Shown here: piece after piece, positions 1-11,619 of the stretch
Layout of the letters: the number at the start of each line of letters is the position of its first letter
How positions within the stretch are numbered: the first letter of the stretch is position 1
Translations under genes and position numbers: made by a program
From: Kocuria turfanensis
GTDB taxonomy: Bacteria; Actinomycetota; Actinomycetes; Actinomycetales; Micrococcaceae
Assembly (NCBI RefSeq): GCF_001580365.1
Contig: NZ_CP014480.1
Coordinates: 186,001-250,000 of the forward strand
Direction of reading: 5' to 3'
DNA length: 64,000 bases
Notes under the pieces: model-generated
What the model saw: the letters and a program-made list of their open reading frames with translations, nothing else
Databases searched by the model: none
What the model was told of the DNA's origin: nothing

Positions 1-3807
<3,807 letters not shown>

Positions 3808-3813
3808 GGTCCC

Positions 3814-3849
3814 GGACCACGGCACGGACCACAGCACGGACCACGGCGC
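3814..3849 (+). repeat. Three tandem 12-bp repeats
   Basis: Three contiguous copies of GGACCAC(G/A)GC(A/G)C at 3814, 3826 and 3838 follow the gltD stop. The last copy runs into the 5' arm of the gltD terminator. No function is evident. Confidence 0.7.
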
Positions 3850-3885
3850 GGCCCGCACCCCACACCCGGGGTGCGGGCCGCGCCG
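3844..3885 (+). terminator. Rho-independent-like terminator after gltBD
   Basis: A perfect 18-bp GC-rich stem (3844-3861 with 3868-3885) and a 6-nt loop lie 36 nt after the gltD stop. There is no clear U-tract, as is usual for high-GC actinobacterial terminators. Confidence 0.8.
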
Positions 3886-3921
3886 TCGTCGTCGGCGGAC
3901 GCGCACCGGGAAGCCGCGGCC

Positions 3922-3949
3922 TCGACACGACGTGCCGCGTTGGTAGGCT
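3922..3949 (+). promoter_or_regulatory. Putative pyk promoter
   Basis: TCGACA (3922-3927), 16-nt spacer, TAGGCT (3944-3949). This matches the actinobacterial housekeeping TANNNT -10 and would give a 5' leader of about 130 nt before pyk. Confidence 0.5.
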
Positions 3950-4084
3950 GGGGAAGACCTCCCCGCTCCGGGGCAGGACAACCAGGCAGAGCGGCCGGGA
4001 GCTCCGCCGCGCCCGCGCGGCGTCCCGGTCGTTCTTTCTTGTGCGTCCACCCGCGGTGGCACCCCACAACCCAAGGCGGCACAC

Positions 4085-5563
4085 ATGCGACGAGCAAAGA
4101 TCGTGGCCACGATCGGCCCGGCCATCTCCTCCTACGAGAACCTCTCCCAGGCGATCCGGTCCGGCATGAACGTGGCCCGGCTCAACATGAGCCACGGCGA
4201 CCACTCCGTCCACGACTCCTCCTACGAGAACCTGCGCCGCGCCGCGGACGACGCCGGGGCGACGGTCGCGATCCTCGCGGACCTGCAGGGCCCCAAGATC
4301 CGGCTCGGCCGCTTCGCCGACGGCCCCCACGAGCTGGCCCCCGGCGACGAGTTCTCCATCACGGTCGAGGACGTCGAGGGCACCGCGAGCCTGTGCTCCA
4401 CCACCCACAAGGGCCTGCCCGGGGACGTGCACGTGGGCGACCCGCTGCTCATCGACGACGGCCGGGTCGCCCTGCGCGCCACCGCCGTCTCGGACACCAC
4501 CGTGACCGCCGAGGTGGTCGTGGGCGGACCGGTGTCCAACAACAAGGGCATCAACCTGCCCGGGGTGGCCGTGAACGTCCCGGCGCTGTCGGACAAGGAC
4601 GAGGACGACCTGCGCTGGGCGCTGCGCCGCGGCGTGGATTTGATCGCCCTGTCCTTCGTGCGCGACGCCAAGGACATCGTGCGGGTGCACGAGATCATGG
4701 ACGAGGAGGGCCGCCGGCTGCCGGTGATCGCCAAGATCGAGAAGCCCCAGGCGGTGGACTCCCTGCACGAGATCATCGACGCCTTCGACGGCATCATGGT
4801 CGCCCGCGGGGACCTCGGCGTGGAGCTGCCGCTGGAGCAGGTGCCGATCGTGCAGAAGCGCGCCATCGAGCTGGCCCGCCGCTGGGCGAAGCCGGTGATC
4901 GTCGCCACCCAGGTGCTCGAGTCGATGATCGACAGCCCCCGGCCCACCCGCGCCGAGGCCTCCGACTGCGCCAACGCGGTGCTCGACGGCGCGGACGCGG
5001 TGATGCTCTCCGGGGAGACCTCGGTGGGCAAGTACCCGATCGAGACCATCGAGACCATGGCGAGGATCATCGAGGCCACCGAGTCCCAGGCGCTGGAGCG
5101 CGTTCCGGCGCTGGGCACGGAGCCGCGCACCCGCGGCGGCGCGGTGACTCGGGCGGCCGTGACCATCGCCCGGCAGCTGGACGTGAGCTACATCTGCACC
5201 TTCACCCAGTCCGGGGACTCCGCCCGCCGGCTCTCCCGGCTGCGCCCGGCCCACCCGATCCTGGCCTTCACCCCGGAGCCGCTGGTGACCGCCCTGATGT
5301 CCCTGCTGTGGGGCGTGCAGCCGATCCAGGTCGCGAAGGTCGACCACACCGACGACATGACCCGGCAGGTGGACCTGCACCTGCAGGAGCAGGGCCTGGC
5401 CGGGGAGGACGACCTCGTGGTGATCTGCGCCGGCTCGCCCCCCGGGGTCGCCGGCACCACCAACCTCGTGAAGGTCCACCGGGTGGGCGACGTCAAGGAC
5501 GCCGGCGAGCTGCTCAGCGGCCAGCGGCGGCGGGAGCACGTGGGGCCGTGGCGGGAGTCCTGA
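4085..5563 (+). CDS. pyk: Pyruvate kinase
   Basis: Cytosolic enzyme of lower glycolysis: phosphoenolpyruvate plus ADP gives pyruvate and ATP. 492 residues, typical for a bacterial pyruvate kinase. The start of the TIM barrel (KIVATIGPA, NVARLNMSHG), the B domain (about 70-165), the catalytic lysine K217 in IAKIEKP, the metal/PEP site MVARGDLGVE, and TQVLESM, followed by the C-terminal allosteric domain (GSPPGVAGTTN), are all visible. The ATG start follows a leader of about 130 nt. The 3' end overlaps the thioesterase start by 16 bp, suggesting a two-gene transcript. Confidence 0.98.
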   Translation: MRRAKIVATIGPAISSYENLSQAIRSGMNVARLNMSHGDHSVHDSSYENLRRAADDAGATVAILADLQGPKIRLGRFADGPHELAPGDEFSITVEDVEGTASLCSTTHKGLPGDVHVGDPLLIDDGRVALRATAVSDTTVTAEVVVGGPVSNNKGINLPGVAVNVPALSDKDEDDLRWALRRGVDLIALSFVRDAKDIVRVHEIMDEEGRRLPVIAKIEKPQAVDSLHEIIDAFDGIMVARGDLGVELPLEQVPIVQKRAIELARRWAKPVIVATQVLESMIDSPRPTRAEASDCANAVLDGADAVMLSGETSVGKYPIETIETMARIIEATESQALERVPALGTEPRTRGGAVTRAAVTIARQLDVSYICTFTQSGDSARRLSRLRPAHPILAFTPEPLVTALMSLLWGVQPIQVAKVDHTDDMTRQVDLHLQEQGLAGEDDLVVICAGSPPGVAGTTNLVKVHRVGDVKDAGELLSGQRRREHVGPWRES

Positions 5564-6030
5564 GCGGGCGCCTCGACCCGGAGGAGCACGCCCGGGAGCT
5601 CAGCGAGCACGGGGTGCCCGAGGAGCTGCACGCGGCGTTCCCCGGGCACGGGATCGGCGGTCTCGCCCGGGCGATGGGCATCCGGTTCACGGAGCTCACG
5701 CCCGGGCGCGCGGTCGCCACGATGCCGGTGGAGCCGAACACCCAGCCCGGCGGGATCCTGCACGGCGGGGCGCACTGCGTCCTCGCCGAGACCCTGGCCT
5801 CCTCGGCCGCCGGCGTGCACGCCGGCCCGGAGCGGTTCGCGGTGGGGGTCGACATCAACGCGACGCACCAGCGCGGGATCGCCACCGGGACGGTGACCGG
5901 GACCTGCACGGCGCTGCACCTGGGCGCCACGATGACCGTGCACGAGGTCGTGATGACCGACGAGCAGGGGCGGCGGCTGTCCACGGCCCGGATCACCAAC
6001 CTGCTGCGCGAGCGTCCCTCCGGGGCCTGA
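5548..6030 (+). CDS. PaaI-family hotdog-fold thioesterase
   Basis: Predicted acyl-CoA thioesterase of the PaaI/YbgC-like hotdog superfamily, 160 residues. The core GGILHGGAHCVLAETLAS carries the hallmark HGG and a downstream acidic residue (E) that plays the catalytic base in this family. The later segment ATGTVTGTCTALHLG matches the usual hotdog beta-strands. I chose GTG at 5548 because it gives a full N-terminus and lies after a GGGAG box; it overlaps pyk by 16 bp, so translation is probably coupled to pyk. The substrate cannot be told from sequence; similar genes are annotated as 4-hydroxybenzoyl-CoA or phenylacetyl-CoA thioesterases. Confidence 0.88.
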   Translation: MAGVLSGRLDPEEHARELSEHGVPEELHAAFPGHGIGGLARAMGIRFTELTPGRAVATMPVEPNTQPGGILHGGAHCVLAETLASSAAGVHAGPERFAVGVDINATHQRGIATGTVTGTCTALHLGATMTVHEVVMTDEQGRRLSTARITNLLRERPSGA

Positions 6031-6053
6031 GCGGGGCCTGAGCGGGATCCGTG

Positions 6054-6101
6054 CCGGACCGGCGGTCCGGGGCACGAAAGAACCCCGGACCGCCGGTCCG
6101 G
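6054..6101. terminator. Bidirectional terminator between thioesterase and tRNA-Leu
   Basis: A perfect 19-bp inverted repeat (6054-6072 with 6083-6101) with a 10-nt loop sits between the convergent thioesterase gene and tRNA-Leu gene and can serve both transcripts. Confidence 0.8.
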
Positions 6102-6109
6102 GGTGCTCG

Positions 6110-6189
6110 TGCCCAAGGTGGGACTCGAACCCACACTCCGAGGAACCGCATTTTGAGTGCGGCGCGTCTGCCAGTTCCGCCACTTGGGC
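6110..6189 (-). tRNA. leu tRNA (CAA): tRNA-Leu (anticodon CAA)
   Basis: The reverse complement folds as a class II tRNA of 80 nt: acceptor GCCCAAG (6183-6189) pairs with CTTGGGC (6111-6117); anticodon stem CCGCA/TGCGG encloses loop CTCAAAA, giving anticodon CAA (decodes UUG, a rare Leu codon here); there is a long variable arm and a T-arm with GGTTCGAGTCC. Discriminator base is A (needed for Leu). The 3' CCA is not encoded. Confidence 0.95.
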
Positions 6190-6235
6190 CCGTGATCGCA
6201 GTCCGCGCGGCCCCGTCGAGGGGCCGCTCCTGCGC

Positions 6236-6262
6236 TCGACCAGCGTACAACAGTTATAGGCT
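6236..6262 (+). promoter_or_regulatory. Putative promoter of the ANTAR regulator gene
   Basis: TCGACC (6236-6241), 15-nt spacer, TAGGCT (6257-6262), about 110 nt before the gene start. The opposite strand shows TATAAC at 6258-6253, so a divergent tRNA promoter could overlap here. Confidence 0.4.
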
Positions 6263-6374
6263 GGGACCGATCGGACGGCACGTGCCGTGCCGGGCGGCCC
6301 CGAGCCACCCGTGCACCCGGAGCCCGCGGTTCCGCCCGCCGCGGGACCGCCCCACCAGCAGGCAAGGAGTCAGC

Positions 6375-7034
6375 GTGACGGAGCAGCCGAAACCCGCCCC
6401 GGCGGAGGAGCCCGAGGACCGGGACAGCGCCCTTCCCGGAGAGGACGCCGGGTCGTCCCTGCGCCCGCCCCGCCGGGTGGTGGTGGCCGAGGACGAGACC
6501 CTCATCCGCCTGGACATCGTGGAGATGCTCGGGGAGGCCGGCTACGACGTGGTGGCCGAGGCCGACAACGGCCAGCGCGCCGTCGAGCTGGCCCGCGAGC
6601 ACCGCCCGGACCTGGTGCTGATGGACGTGAAGATGCCGGTCCTGGACGGGATCACGGCCGCCGAGCAGATCGCCTCGGAGCGGATCGCCCCGGTGGTGCT
6701 GCTCACCGCCTTCAGCCAGCGCGAGCTCGTGGAACGGGCCCGCGAGGCCGGTGCGATGGCCTACGTGGTGAAGCCGTTCACCGTCGACGACGTCGTGCCG
6801 GCGATCGAGATCGCGATCTCGCGCTTCGAGGAGATCGCGGCGCTCGAGCGCGAGGTCTCCGACATGAAGGAGCAGTTCGCCACCCGCAAGCTCGTGGAGC
6901 GCGCGAAGTCCCTGCTGACCACCAAGATGGGGCTGACCGAGCCCGAGGCCTTCCGCTGGATCCAGAAGACCTCCATGGACCGGCGGCTGTCCATGCGCGA
7001 GGTCGCCGAGGCGATCATCAACCAGGTCGCCTGA
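6375..7034 (+). CDS. pdtaR: ANTAR-domain response regulator (PdtaR-like)
   Basis: Two-component response regulator that acts on RNA by antitermination. 219 residues: a short Pro/Glu-rich N-terminus, receiver domain (about 34-150) with acidic pocket E39-D40, phospho-acceptor D84 (LVLMDVKMP), T111 and K133, then a C-terminal ANTAR domain (about 155-215: KLVERAKSLLTTKMGL, SMDRRLSMREVAEAI). Order and linker match mycobacterial PdtaR, whose kinase PdtaS is normally encoded elsewhere; no kinase gene is nearby. GTG start is fixed by AAGGAG 5 nt upstream. Location just upstream of polA is the usual actinobacterial arrangement. Confidence 0.93.
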   Translation: MTEQPKPAPAEEPEDRDSALPGEDAGSSLRPPRRVVVAEDETLIRLDIVEMLGEAGYDVVAEADNGQRAVELAREHRPDLVLMDVKMPVLDGITAAEQIASERIAPVVLLTAFSQRELVERAREAGAMAYVVKPFTVDDVVPAIEIAISRFEEIAALEREVSDMKEQFATRKLVERAKSLLTTKMGLTEPEAFRWIQKTSMDRRLSMREVAEAIINQVA

Positions 7035-7054
7035 CCCGCACGCGGCGGCGCACG

Positions 7055-7075
7055 GGGCCCGTCCGGCGCGGGCCC
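7055..7075 (+). terminator. Short hairpin abutting the polA -10
   Basis: GGGCCCG (7055-7061) pairs with CGGGCCC (7069-7075); it ends directly before the polA -10 hexamer. Likely a weak terminator for the upstream regulator gene. Confidence 0.4.
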
Positions 7076-7081
7076 TAGGAT
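7076..7081 (+). promoter_or_regulatory. Leaderless-type -10 for polA
   Basis: TAGGAT ends 6 nt before the GTG start at 7088, so transcription should begin at or next to the start codon. No -35 or Shine-Dalgarno is visible. Confidence 0.65.
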
Positions 7082-7087
7082 GGGTCC

Positions 7088-9979
7088 GTGAGTGAAACGA
7101 CGCAGCAGATCCTGACCGACAGCAGCTCCGAGGCCGGCGTGCGCACGGTGACCGTGGGGGCGGAGACCGACCACCCGGTCGAGGTCGAGATCCCCCGGCC
7201 GGTCTCCCGGCCGGAGCGGAAGCTGCTGCTGGTCGACGGCCACTCCCTGGCCTTCCGGGCGTTCTTCGCGCTCTCGCGCGCCGCCGAGTACGGCGGCGGG
7301 CCCGCTTTCGTGACCTCCGACGGCCGTCACACCGAGGCCGTGTACGGCTTCGTGAACACGCTGGTGAAGCTGGTCAGGGAGCAGAAGCCCACCCACCTGG
7401 TGGTCTCCTTCGACCTCGACGGCCCCACGCTGCGCTCCCAGGAGTACGAGGAGTACAAGGGCGGGCGGGACGAGACGCCCGAGGAGTTCCACGGCCAGGT
7501 CCCGCAGATCCAGCGCGTCCTCGACGCCCTGGGGGTGCCCGTGGTCACCGCGGAGGGCCACGAGGCCGACGACGTCCTGGCCACCCTGGCCCGCCGCGGC
7601 GCGGAGCAGGACTACGAGGTCCTCGTCTTCTCGGGGGACCGGGACGCCTTCCAGATGATCGACGACCACGTCACGGTGGTCTATCCCGGGCGCACCCCCT
7701 CCGACCTCAAGCACATGGACGCCGCCGCGGTGGTGGAGAAGTACAAGGTCCCGCCGCGGCACTACCCCGACCTCGCCGCGCTGACCGGCGAGCAGGCCGA
7801 CAACCTCCCCGGGGTGCCCGGGGTGGGGGCCGGCTTCGCGGCCAAGTGGATCCTCGCCTACGGGGACGTGCCCTCCCTGCTCGAGCACGCGGACCGGATC
7901 AAGGGCAAGAAGGGCGAGGCGCTGCGCGAGCACCGGGCCGCCGTGGAGCGCAACCGCCGGCTCAACCGGCTCGTCACCGACCTCGGCCTCGACGTGGACC
8001 TGGCCGACGCCGCGCTGCCCGTCCCCGACGCCCAGGCCGTGGGGGAGGCCTTCGACGACCTCGAGTTCGGCGAGGGGCTGCGCAACCGGCTCTTCGACGC
8101 GTTCGGCCGCCCGCAGGACGAGAGCGCCCCGCCCGCCGACCTCGGCCTCGGGGAGGTGGCCCGGCCCGGCACCGGGGAGGAGCTGCAGGACTGGCTGACC
8201 GCGGAGGAGGGACCGGTGGTCCTGCGCGCCCTGCACCGCGCGGACGACCCCGAGCTGCCCGGGGCCCGCGAGCTCTCCGGGGTGGTCCTGGCCCGGGGCG
8301 GGCACGCGCCCTCCGCCGTGTTCCTCGACCTCTCCGCCGCGGACGCGGCCCTGGAGTCCGCCCTGGCCGGGTGGCTGGCCGACGCGGGACGGGCGAAGAT
8401 CGTGGACGGGGTCAAGGACGTCTGGAAGTCCCTGTCCGTGCGCGGGCTGGTGCTCGAGGGCGTCGTGGACGACCCGCAGCTCTCCGCCTACCTCCTGCAG
8501 CCGGCGCGGCGCAGCTACGAGCTGCCGGCGCTGCTCGAGGAGCGGCTCGGCCTGACGGTGGCCGCCGCGGAGGACGCCGGACCCGCCGCCCAGGGCCAGC
8601 AGGAGCTGGCCCTGGACGAGCTGCCCTGGCCCGAGCCGGCCGTGCTGCGCCGGGAGGCGGAGCTGGCCGTGGCCACCACCCAGCTCTCCGAGCACCTGCT
8701 GGACAAGCTCGCGGAGACCCACCAGACCGGCCTGCTCACCGACCTGGAGCTGCCCCTGGCGGTCGTGCTCGGCCGGATGGAGCTGGCCGGGATCGCGGTG
8801 GACCCCGACGGCGTGCAGGTCCTGCTCGACGACTTCGCGCGGGTGATCGAGCAGGCCAAGCAGGAGGCCCACGCCCAGATCGCCGAGCCCGTCAACCTGG
8901 GCTCCACCAAGCAGCTGCAGCAGGTGATGTTCGAGGAGCTGGGCCTGCCGAAGACCAAGAAGATCAAGTCCGGGTTCACCACCGACGCCGACGCCGTGGC
9001 GGAGCTGCTCACCCGCACCGACCCCGACTCCCGGGGCCACCGCTTCCTGGCGAGCCTGCTGGCCTACCGGGACGCGAACAAGCTGCGCCAGACCGTCGAG
9101 GGCCTGCAGAAGGCCATCGCCGAGGACGGGCGGGTGCACACCACCTACATGCAGAACGTCGCCGCCACCGGCCGGCTGTCCTCCACCAACCCCAACCTGC
9201 AGAACATCCCGGTGCGCACCGAGGAGGGCCGGCGCATCCGCGCCCTGTTCGTGGTCGGGCGCCCCGAGGCCGGCCGGCAGTACGAGCAGCTGCTGACCGC
9301 CGACTACTCGCAGATCGAGATGCGCATCATGGCGCACCTGTCCGGGGACGAGGCGCTCATCGAGGCGTTCCGCAACGGGGAGGACCTGCACCGGTTCGTC
9401 GGCTCGAAGATCTTCGGCGTGGCCCCGGAGGAGGTCACCGCGGCGATGCGCTCCAAGGTCAAGGCCATGAGCTACGGGCTGGTCTACGGGCTGAGCTCCT
9501 TCGGGCTCTCCAAGCAGCTGCGGATCCCGGTGGACGAGGCCCGGACGCTGATGAGCGACTACTTCACCCGGTTCGGCGCCGTGCGGGACTACCTGCGCGG
9601 GGTCGTGGAGCAGGCCCGCGCCGACGGGTACACCGCCACGATCGACGGCCGCCGCCGCTACCTCCCGGACCTCTCCAGCGACAACCGGCAGCTGCGGGCC
9701 ATGGCCGAGCGCGCCGCCCTCAACGCCCCGATCCAGGGCTCGGCCGCGGACATCATCAAGAAGGCGATGCTCGGCGTGGACCGCCGCTTCACCGCCGAGG
9801 GCCTGTCCTCCCGGGTGCTCCTGCAGGTCCACGACGAACTCGTGGTCGAGGTCGTGCGCGGGGAGACGGCCGCCGTGGAGCGGGTGCTGCGCGAGGAGAT
9901 GGGCGGGGCCGCCGAGCTGGCGGTGCCGCTGGAGGTCAACGTGGGCGCCGGGCGGTCCTGGCACGAGGCGGCCCACTGA
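7088..9979 (+). CDS. polA: DNA polymerase I
   Basis: DNA polymerase of Okazaki-fragment maturation and excision repair, 963 residues. N-terminal FEN-type 5' nuclease domain (about 43-330: LLLVDGHSLAFRAFFAL, EADDVLATLA, LPGVPGVGAGFAAKW), then a 3'-5' exonuclease-like domain that lacks the DxE catalytic motif and is therefore probably inactive, as in mycobacterial PolA. The C-terminal polymerase has motif A DYSQIEMRIMAHLSGD, motif B RSKVKAMSYGLVYGL and motif C QVHDELVVEV. GTG start at 7088 has no ribosome binding site but a -10 hexamer 6 nt before it, implying a leaderless mRNA. The roughly 40-residue tail before the nuclease domain is not conserved-looking; a later start cannot be excluded. 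Confidence 0.97.
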   Translation: MSETTQQILTDSSSEAGVRTVTVGAETDHPVEVEIPRPVSRPERKLLLVDGHSLAFRAFFALSRAAEYGGGPAFVTSDGRHTEAVYGFVNTLVKLVREQKPTHLVVSFDLDGPTLRSQEYEEYKGGRDETPEEFHGQVPQIQRVLDALGVPVVTAEGHEADDVLATLARRGAEQDYEVLVFSGDRDAFQMIDDHVTVVYPGRTPSDLKHMDAAAVVEKYKVPPRHYPDLAALTGEQADNLPGVPGVGAGFAAKWILAYGDVPSLLEHADRIKGKKGEALREHRAAVERNRRLNRLVTDLGLDVDLADAALPVPDAQAVGEAFDDLEFGEGLRNRLFDAFGRPQDESAPPADLGLGEVARPGTGEELQDWLTAEEGPVVLRALHRADDPELPGARELSGVVLARGGHAPSAVFLDLSAADAALESALAGWLADAGRAKIVDGVKDVWKSLSVRGLVLEGVVDDPQLSAYLLQPARRSYELPALLEERLGLTVAAAEDAGPAAQGQQELALDELPWPEPAVLRREAELAVATTQLSEHLLDKLAETHQTGLLTDLELPLAVVLGRMELAGIAVDPDGVQVLLDDFARVIEQAKQEAHAQIAEPVNLGSTKQLQQVMFEELGLPKTKKIKSGFTTDADAVAELLTRTDPDSRGHRFLASLLAYRDANKLRQTVEGLQKAIAEDGRVHTTYMQNVAATGRLSSTNPNLQNIPVRTEEGRRIRALFVVGRPEAGRQYEQLLTADYSQIEMRIMAHLSGDEALIEAFRNGEDLHRFVGSKIFGVAPEEVTAAMRSKVKAMSYGLVYGLSSFGLSKQLRIPVDEARTLMSDYFTRFGAVRDYLRGVVEQARADGYTATIDGRRRYLPDLSSDNRQLRAMAERAALNAPIQGSAADIIKKAMLGVDRRFTAEGLSSRVLLQVHDELVVEVVRGETAAVERVLREEMGGAAELAVPLEVNVGAGRSWHEAAH

Positions 9980-10037
9980 CCGCTTCGCCCGGCCCGCACC
10001 CGACCGCCCGCACCGCACCGCGAACGAGGGACACGAC

Positions 10038-11450
10038 ATGGACCTGACGCACGACGCACCGACGCCGCCGACCACCCCGGGCACCGTGACCGAGTCCTAC
10101 TCGGCCGGCGGGCACGACTACACCTTCGCGGAGTTCGGGGTGGGTCCCGGCGGCACGGCGGAGAACCCCGCCGCGGTGGAGTGGGTCCGGGCGATCCGCC
10201 AGGGCTTCCACCAGGCGGAGCCCACCCACGAGACCCTCGAGCGCACCCTGTCCTGGATGCACGCCGAGCGGGTCCGGCTGCGGGCGGCCTATCCGCACGC
10301 GGTGCCGGAGGCGGCGCTGCCCACCCGGCGGCCCGTGGCCACGTTCACCTCCTGGGAGGGCTCCCTCAACGTGGGCCGCGGCCGGCTGCTGCGCGCCCGG
10401 CTGATCTCCGAGGTCACGGTGCGCCCCACCCACAGCCGCCGGGGCCTGCTGCGCCGGCTGATGACCGGTGACCTCGACCGCGCGCAGCGGGACGGCTACC
10501 CCGTGGCGCTGCTCACCGCGACGGAGGCGACCATCTACGGGCGCTTCGGCTTCGGCGCCGCCACGTTCAACCGCGAGGTCAGCGTCGACGCCACCACCCG
10601 GCTGCAGCTGAAGGCCCCCACGGTGGGCACCGTGGAGATGGCCGACGGGGAGGCCGTGCGCCAGCTGGCCCCCGTGCTCTTCCAGCGCTTCCACGAGAGC
10701 TCGCACGGGTCGGTGAGCCGGGTGGCCTACCACTGGCCGGAGTACACGGGGGAGTACGCCATCACCCCGCAGAAGGCCGACCCGGAGGTGCGCTGCGCCG
10801 TGCACTACGACGACGCGATGCGCCCGGACGGCTACGTCACCTACCGGTTCGAGCCCAACACCTCCTACCCGCTGACCCTCACCGTGCTGGACCTCGTGGG
10901 CGCCTCCCCGGACGTGTCGATCGCCCTGTGGGACTTCGTGACCTCCCTGGACCTCGTGGACCAGGTCCGCTTCGGCCGGGCCCCCGTGGAGGACCCGCTG
11001 GTGTGGGCGATGACCGACCGCGCGAAGTACCGGGTCACCTCGGAGTCGGACAAGATCTGGGTCCGGGTCCTGGACCCGGCCGCGGCCCTCGAGGCCCGCC
11101 CGTACACCGTGCGCGGGCGGATCGTGATCTCCCTGGTGGACTCCATGGGCTACGCCGACGGCCTGTGGGCGCTGGACACCACGAGCGGGCGCCCCGTGGT
11201 GGAGCGCGTCGCCGACCGGCCCCGCACCGCCGACGACGACGCCGGCCGGTCCGTGCCCGCGGTGCAGCTGCCGGCCGGGGCCGACGTGGCGATGCGGGTG
11301 GACGTGCTGGGCTCCCTGTACCTCGGGGCGGTCAAGGCCAGCACCCTGGCCCAGGCCGGGCTGATCGTCGCCCGGGACGAGGACGCGCTGCGGGACCTGC
11401 AGGACTTCATGGAGACGCCGACCGCCCCCTACGGGGTCACGCAGTTCTGA
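10038..11450 (+). CDS. eis: Eis-family GNAT N-acetyltransferase
   Basis: Cytosolic acetyl-CoA-dependent acetyltransferase of the Eis (enhanced intracellular survival) family, 470 residues. Domain order matches Eis: N-terminal GNAT domain (about 35-190) with the acetyl-CoA loop VRPTHSRRGLLRRLM, a degenerate second GNAT domain (about 190-330), and a C-terminal sterol-carrier-like domain (about 340-470). The final residue is Phe, as in Eis proteins where the C-terminal carboxylate acts in catalysis. In mycobacteria Eis acetylates aminoglycosides and host proteins; the substrate here is unknown. ATG start follows GAGGGA. It follows polA by 58 nt and may be co-transcribed. Confidence 0.85.
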   Translation: MDLTHDAPTPPTTPGTVTESYSAGGHDYTFAEFGVGPGGTAENPAAVEWVRAIRQGFHQAEPTHETLERTLSWMHAERVRLRAAYPHAVPEAALPTRRPVATFTSWEGSLNVGRGRLLRARLISEVTVRPTHSRRGLLRRLMTGDLDRAQRDGYPVALLTATEATIYGRFGFGAATFNREVSVDATTRLQLKAPTVGTVEMADGEAVRQLAPVLFQRFHESSHGSVSRVAYHWPEYTGEYAITPQKADPEVRCAVHYDDAMRPDGYVTYRFEPNTSYPLTLTVLDLVGASPDVSIALWDFVTSLDLVDQVRFGRAPVEDPLVWAMTDRAKYRVTSESDKIWVRVLDPAAALEARPYTVRGRIVISLVDSMGYADGLWALDTTSGRPVVERVADRPRTADDDAGRSVPAVQLPAGADVAMRVDVLGSLYLGAVKASTLAQAGLIVARDEDALRDLQDFMETPTAPYGVTQF

Positions 11451-11475
11451 ACGACGCCGCCCGCGCGGGCGCGTG

Positions 11476-11504
11476 TTGCTTCCTTTTCGGCGCATCCGTA
11501 GACT
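11476..11504 (+). promoter_or_regulatory. rpsA promoter
   Basis: TTGCTT (11476-11481), 17-nt spacer, TAGACT (11499-11504): a near-consensus housekeeping promoter. The predicted transcript start is near 11511. Confidence 0.75.
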
Positions 11505-11509
11505 GAGCC

Positions 11510-11530
11510 GGTGCGTGCTGTGCACGCACC
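11510..11530 (+). promoter_or_regulatory. Hairpin at the 5' end of the rpsA leader
   Basis: Perfect 9-bp stem GGTGCGTGC/GCACGCACC with a 3-nt loop, lying at the predicted +1 of the rpsA mRNA. It leaves about 90 nt of unstructured leader before the start. It may stabilise the 5' end or serve in autoregulation by S1. Confidence 0.5.
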
Positions 11531-11619
11531 CTGTCCAACAGTCCTTCGGAACGGCCGCGGCCGGCCGGCAGGTGCCGTTCCGACTGATCAGAACCTATCC
11601 ACATCGGAGCCCCTACTAC

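Noticed and set aside
6761..10084. A 1107-residue open frame on the minus strand over polA
   Set aside because: It is the antisense shadow of polA caused by high GC; composition is Gly/Arg/His/Leu biased and no domain is seen.
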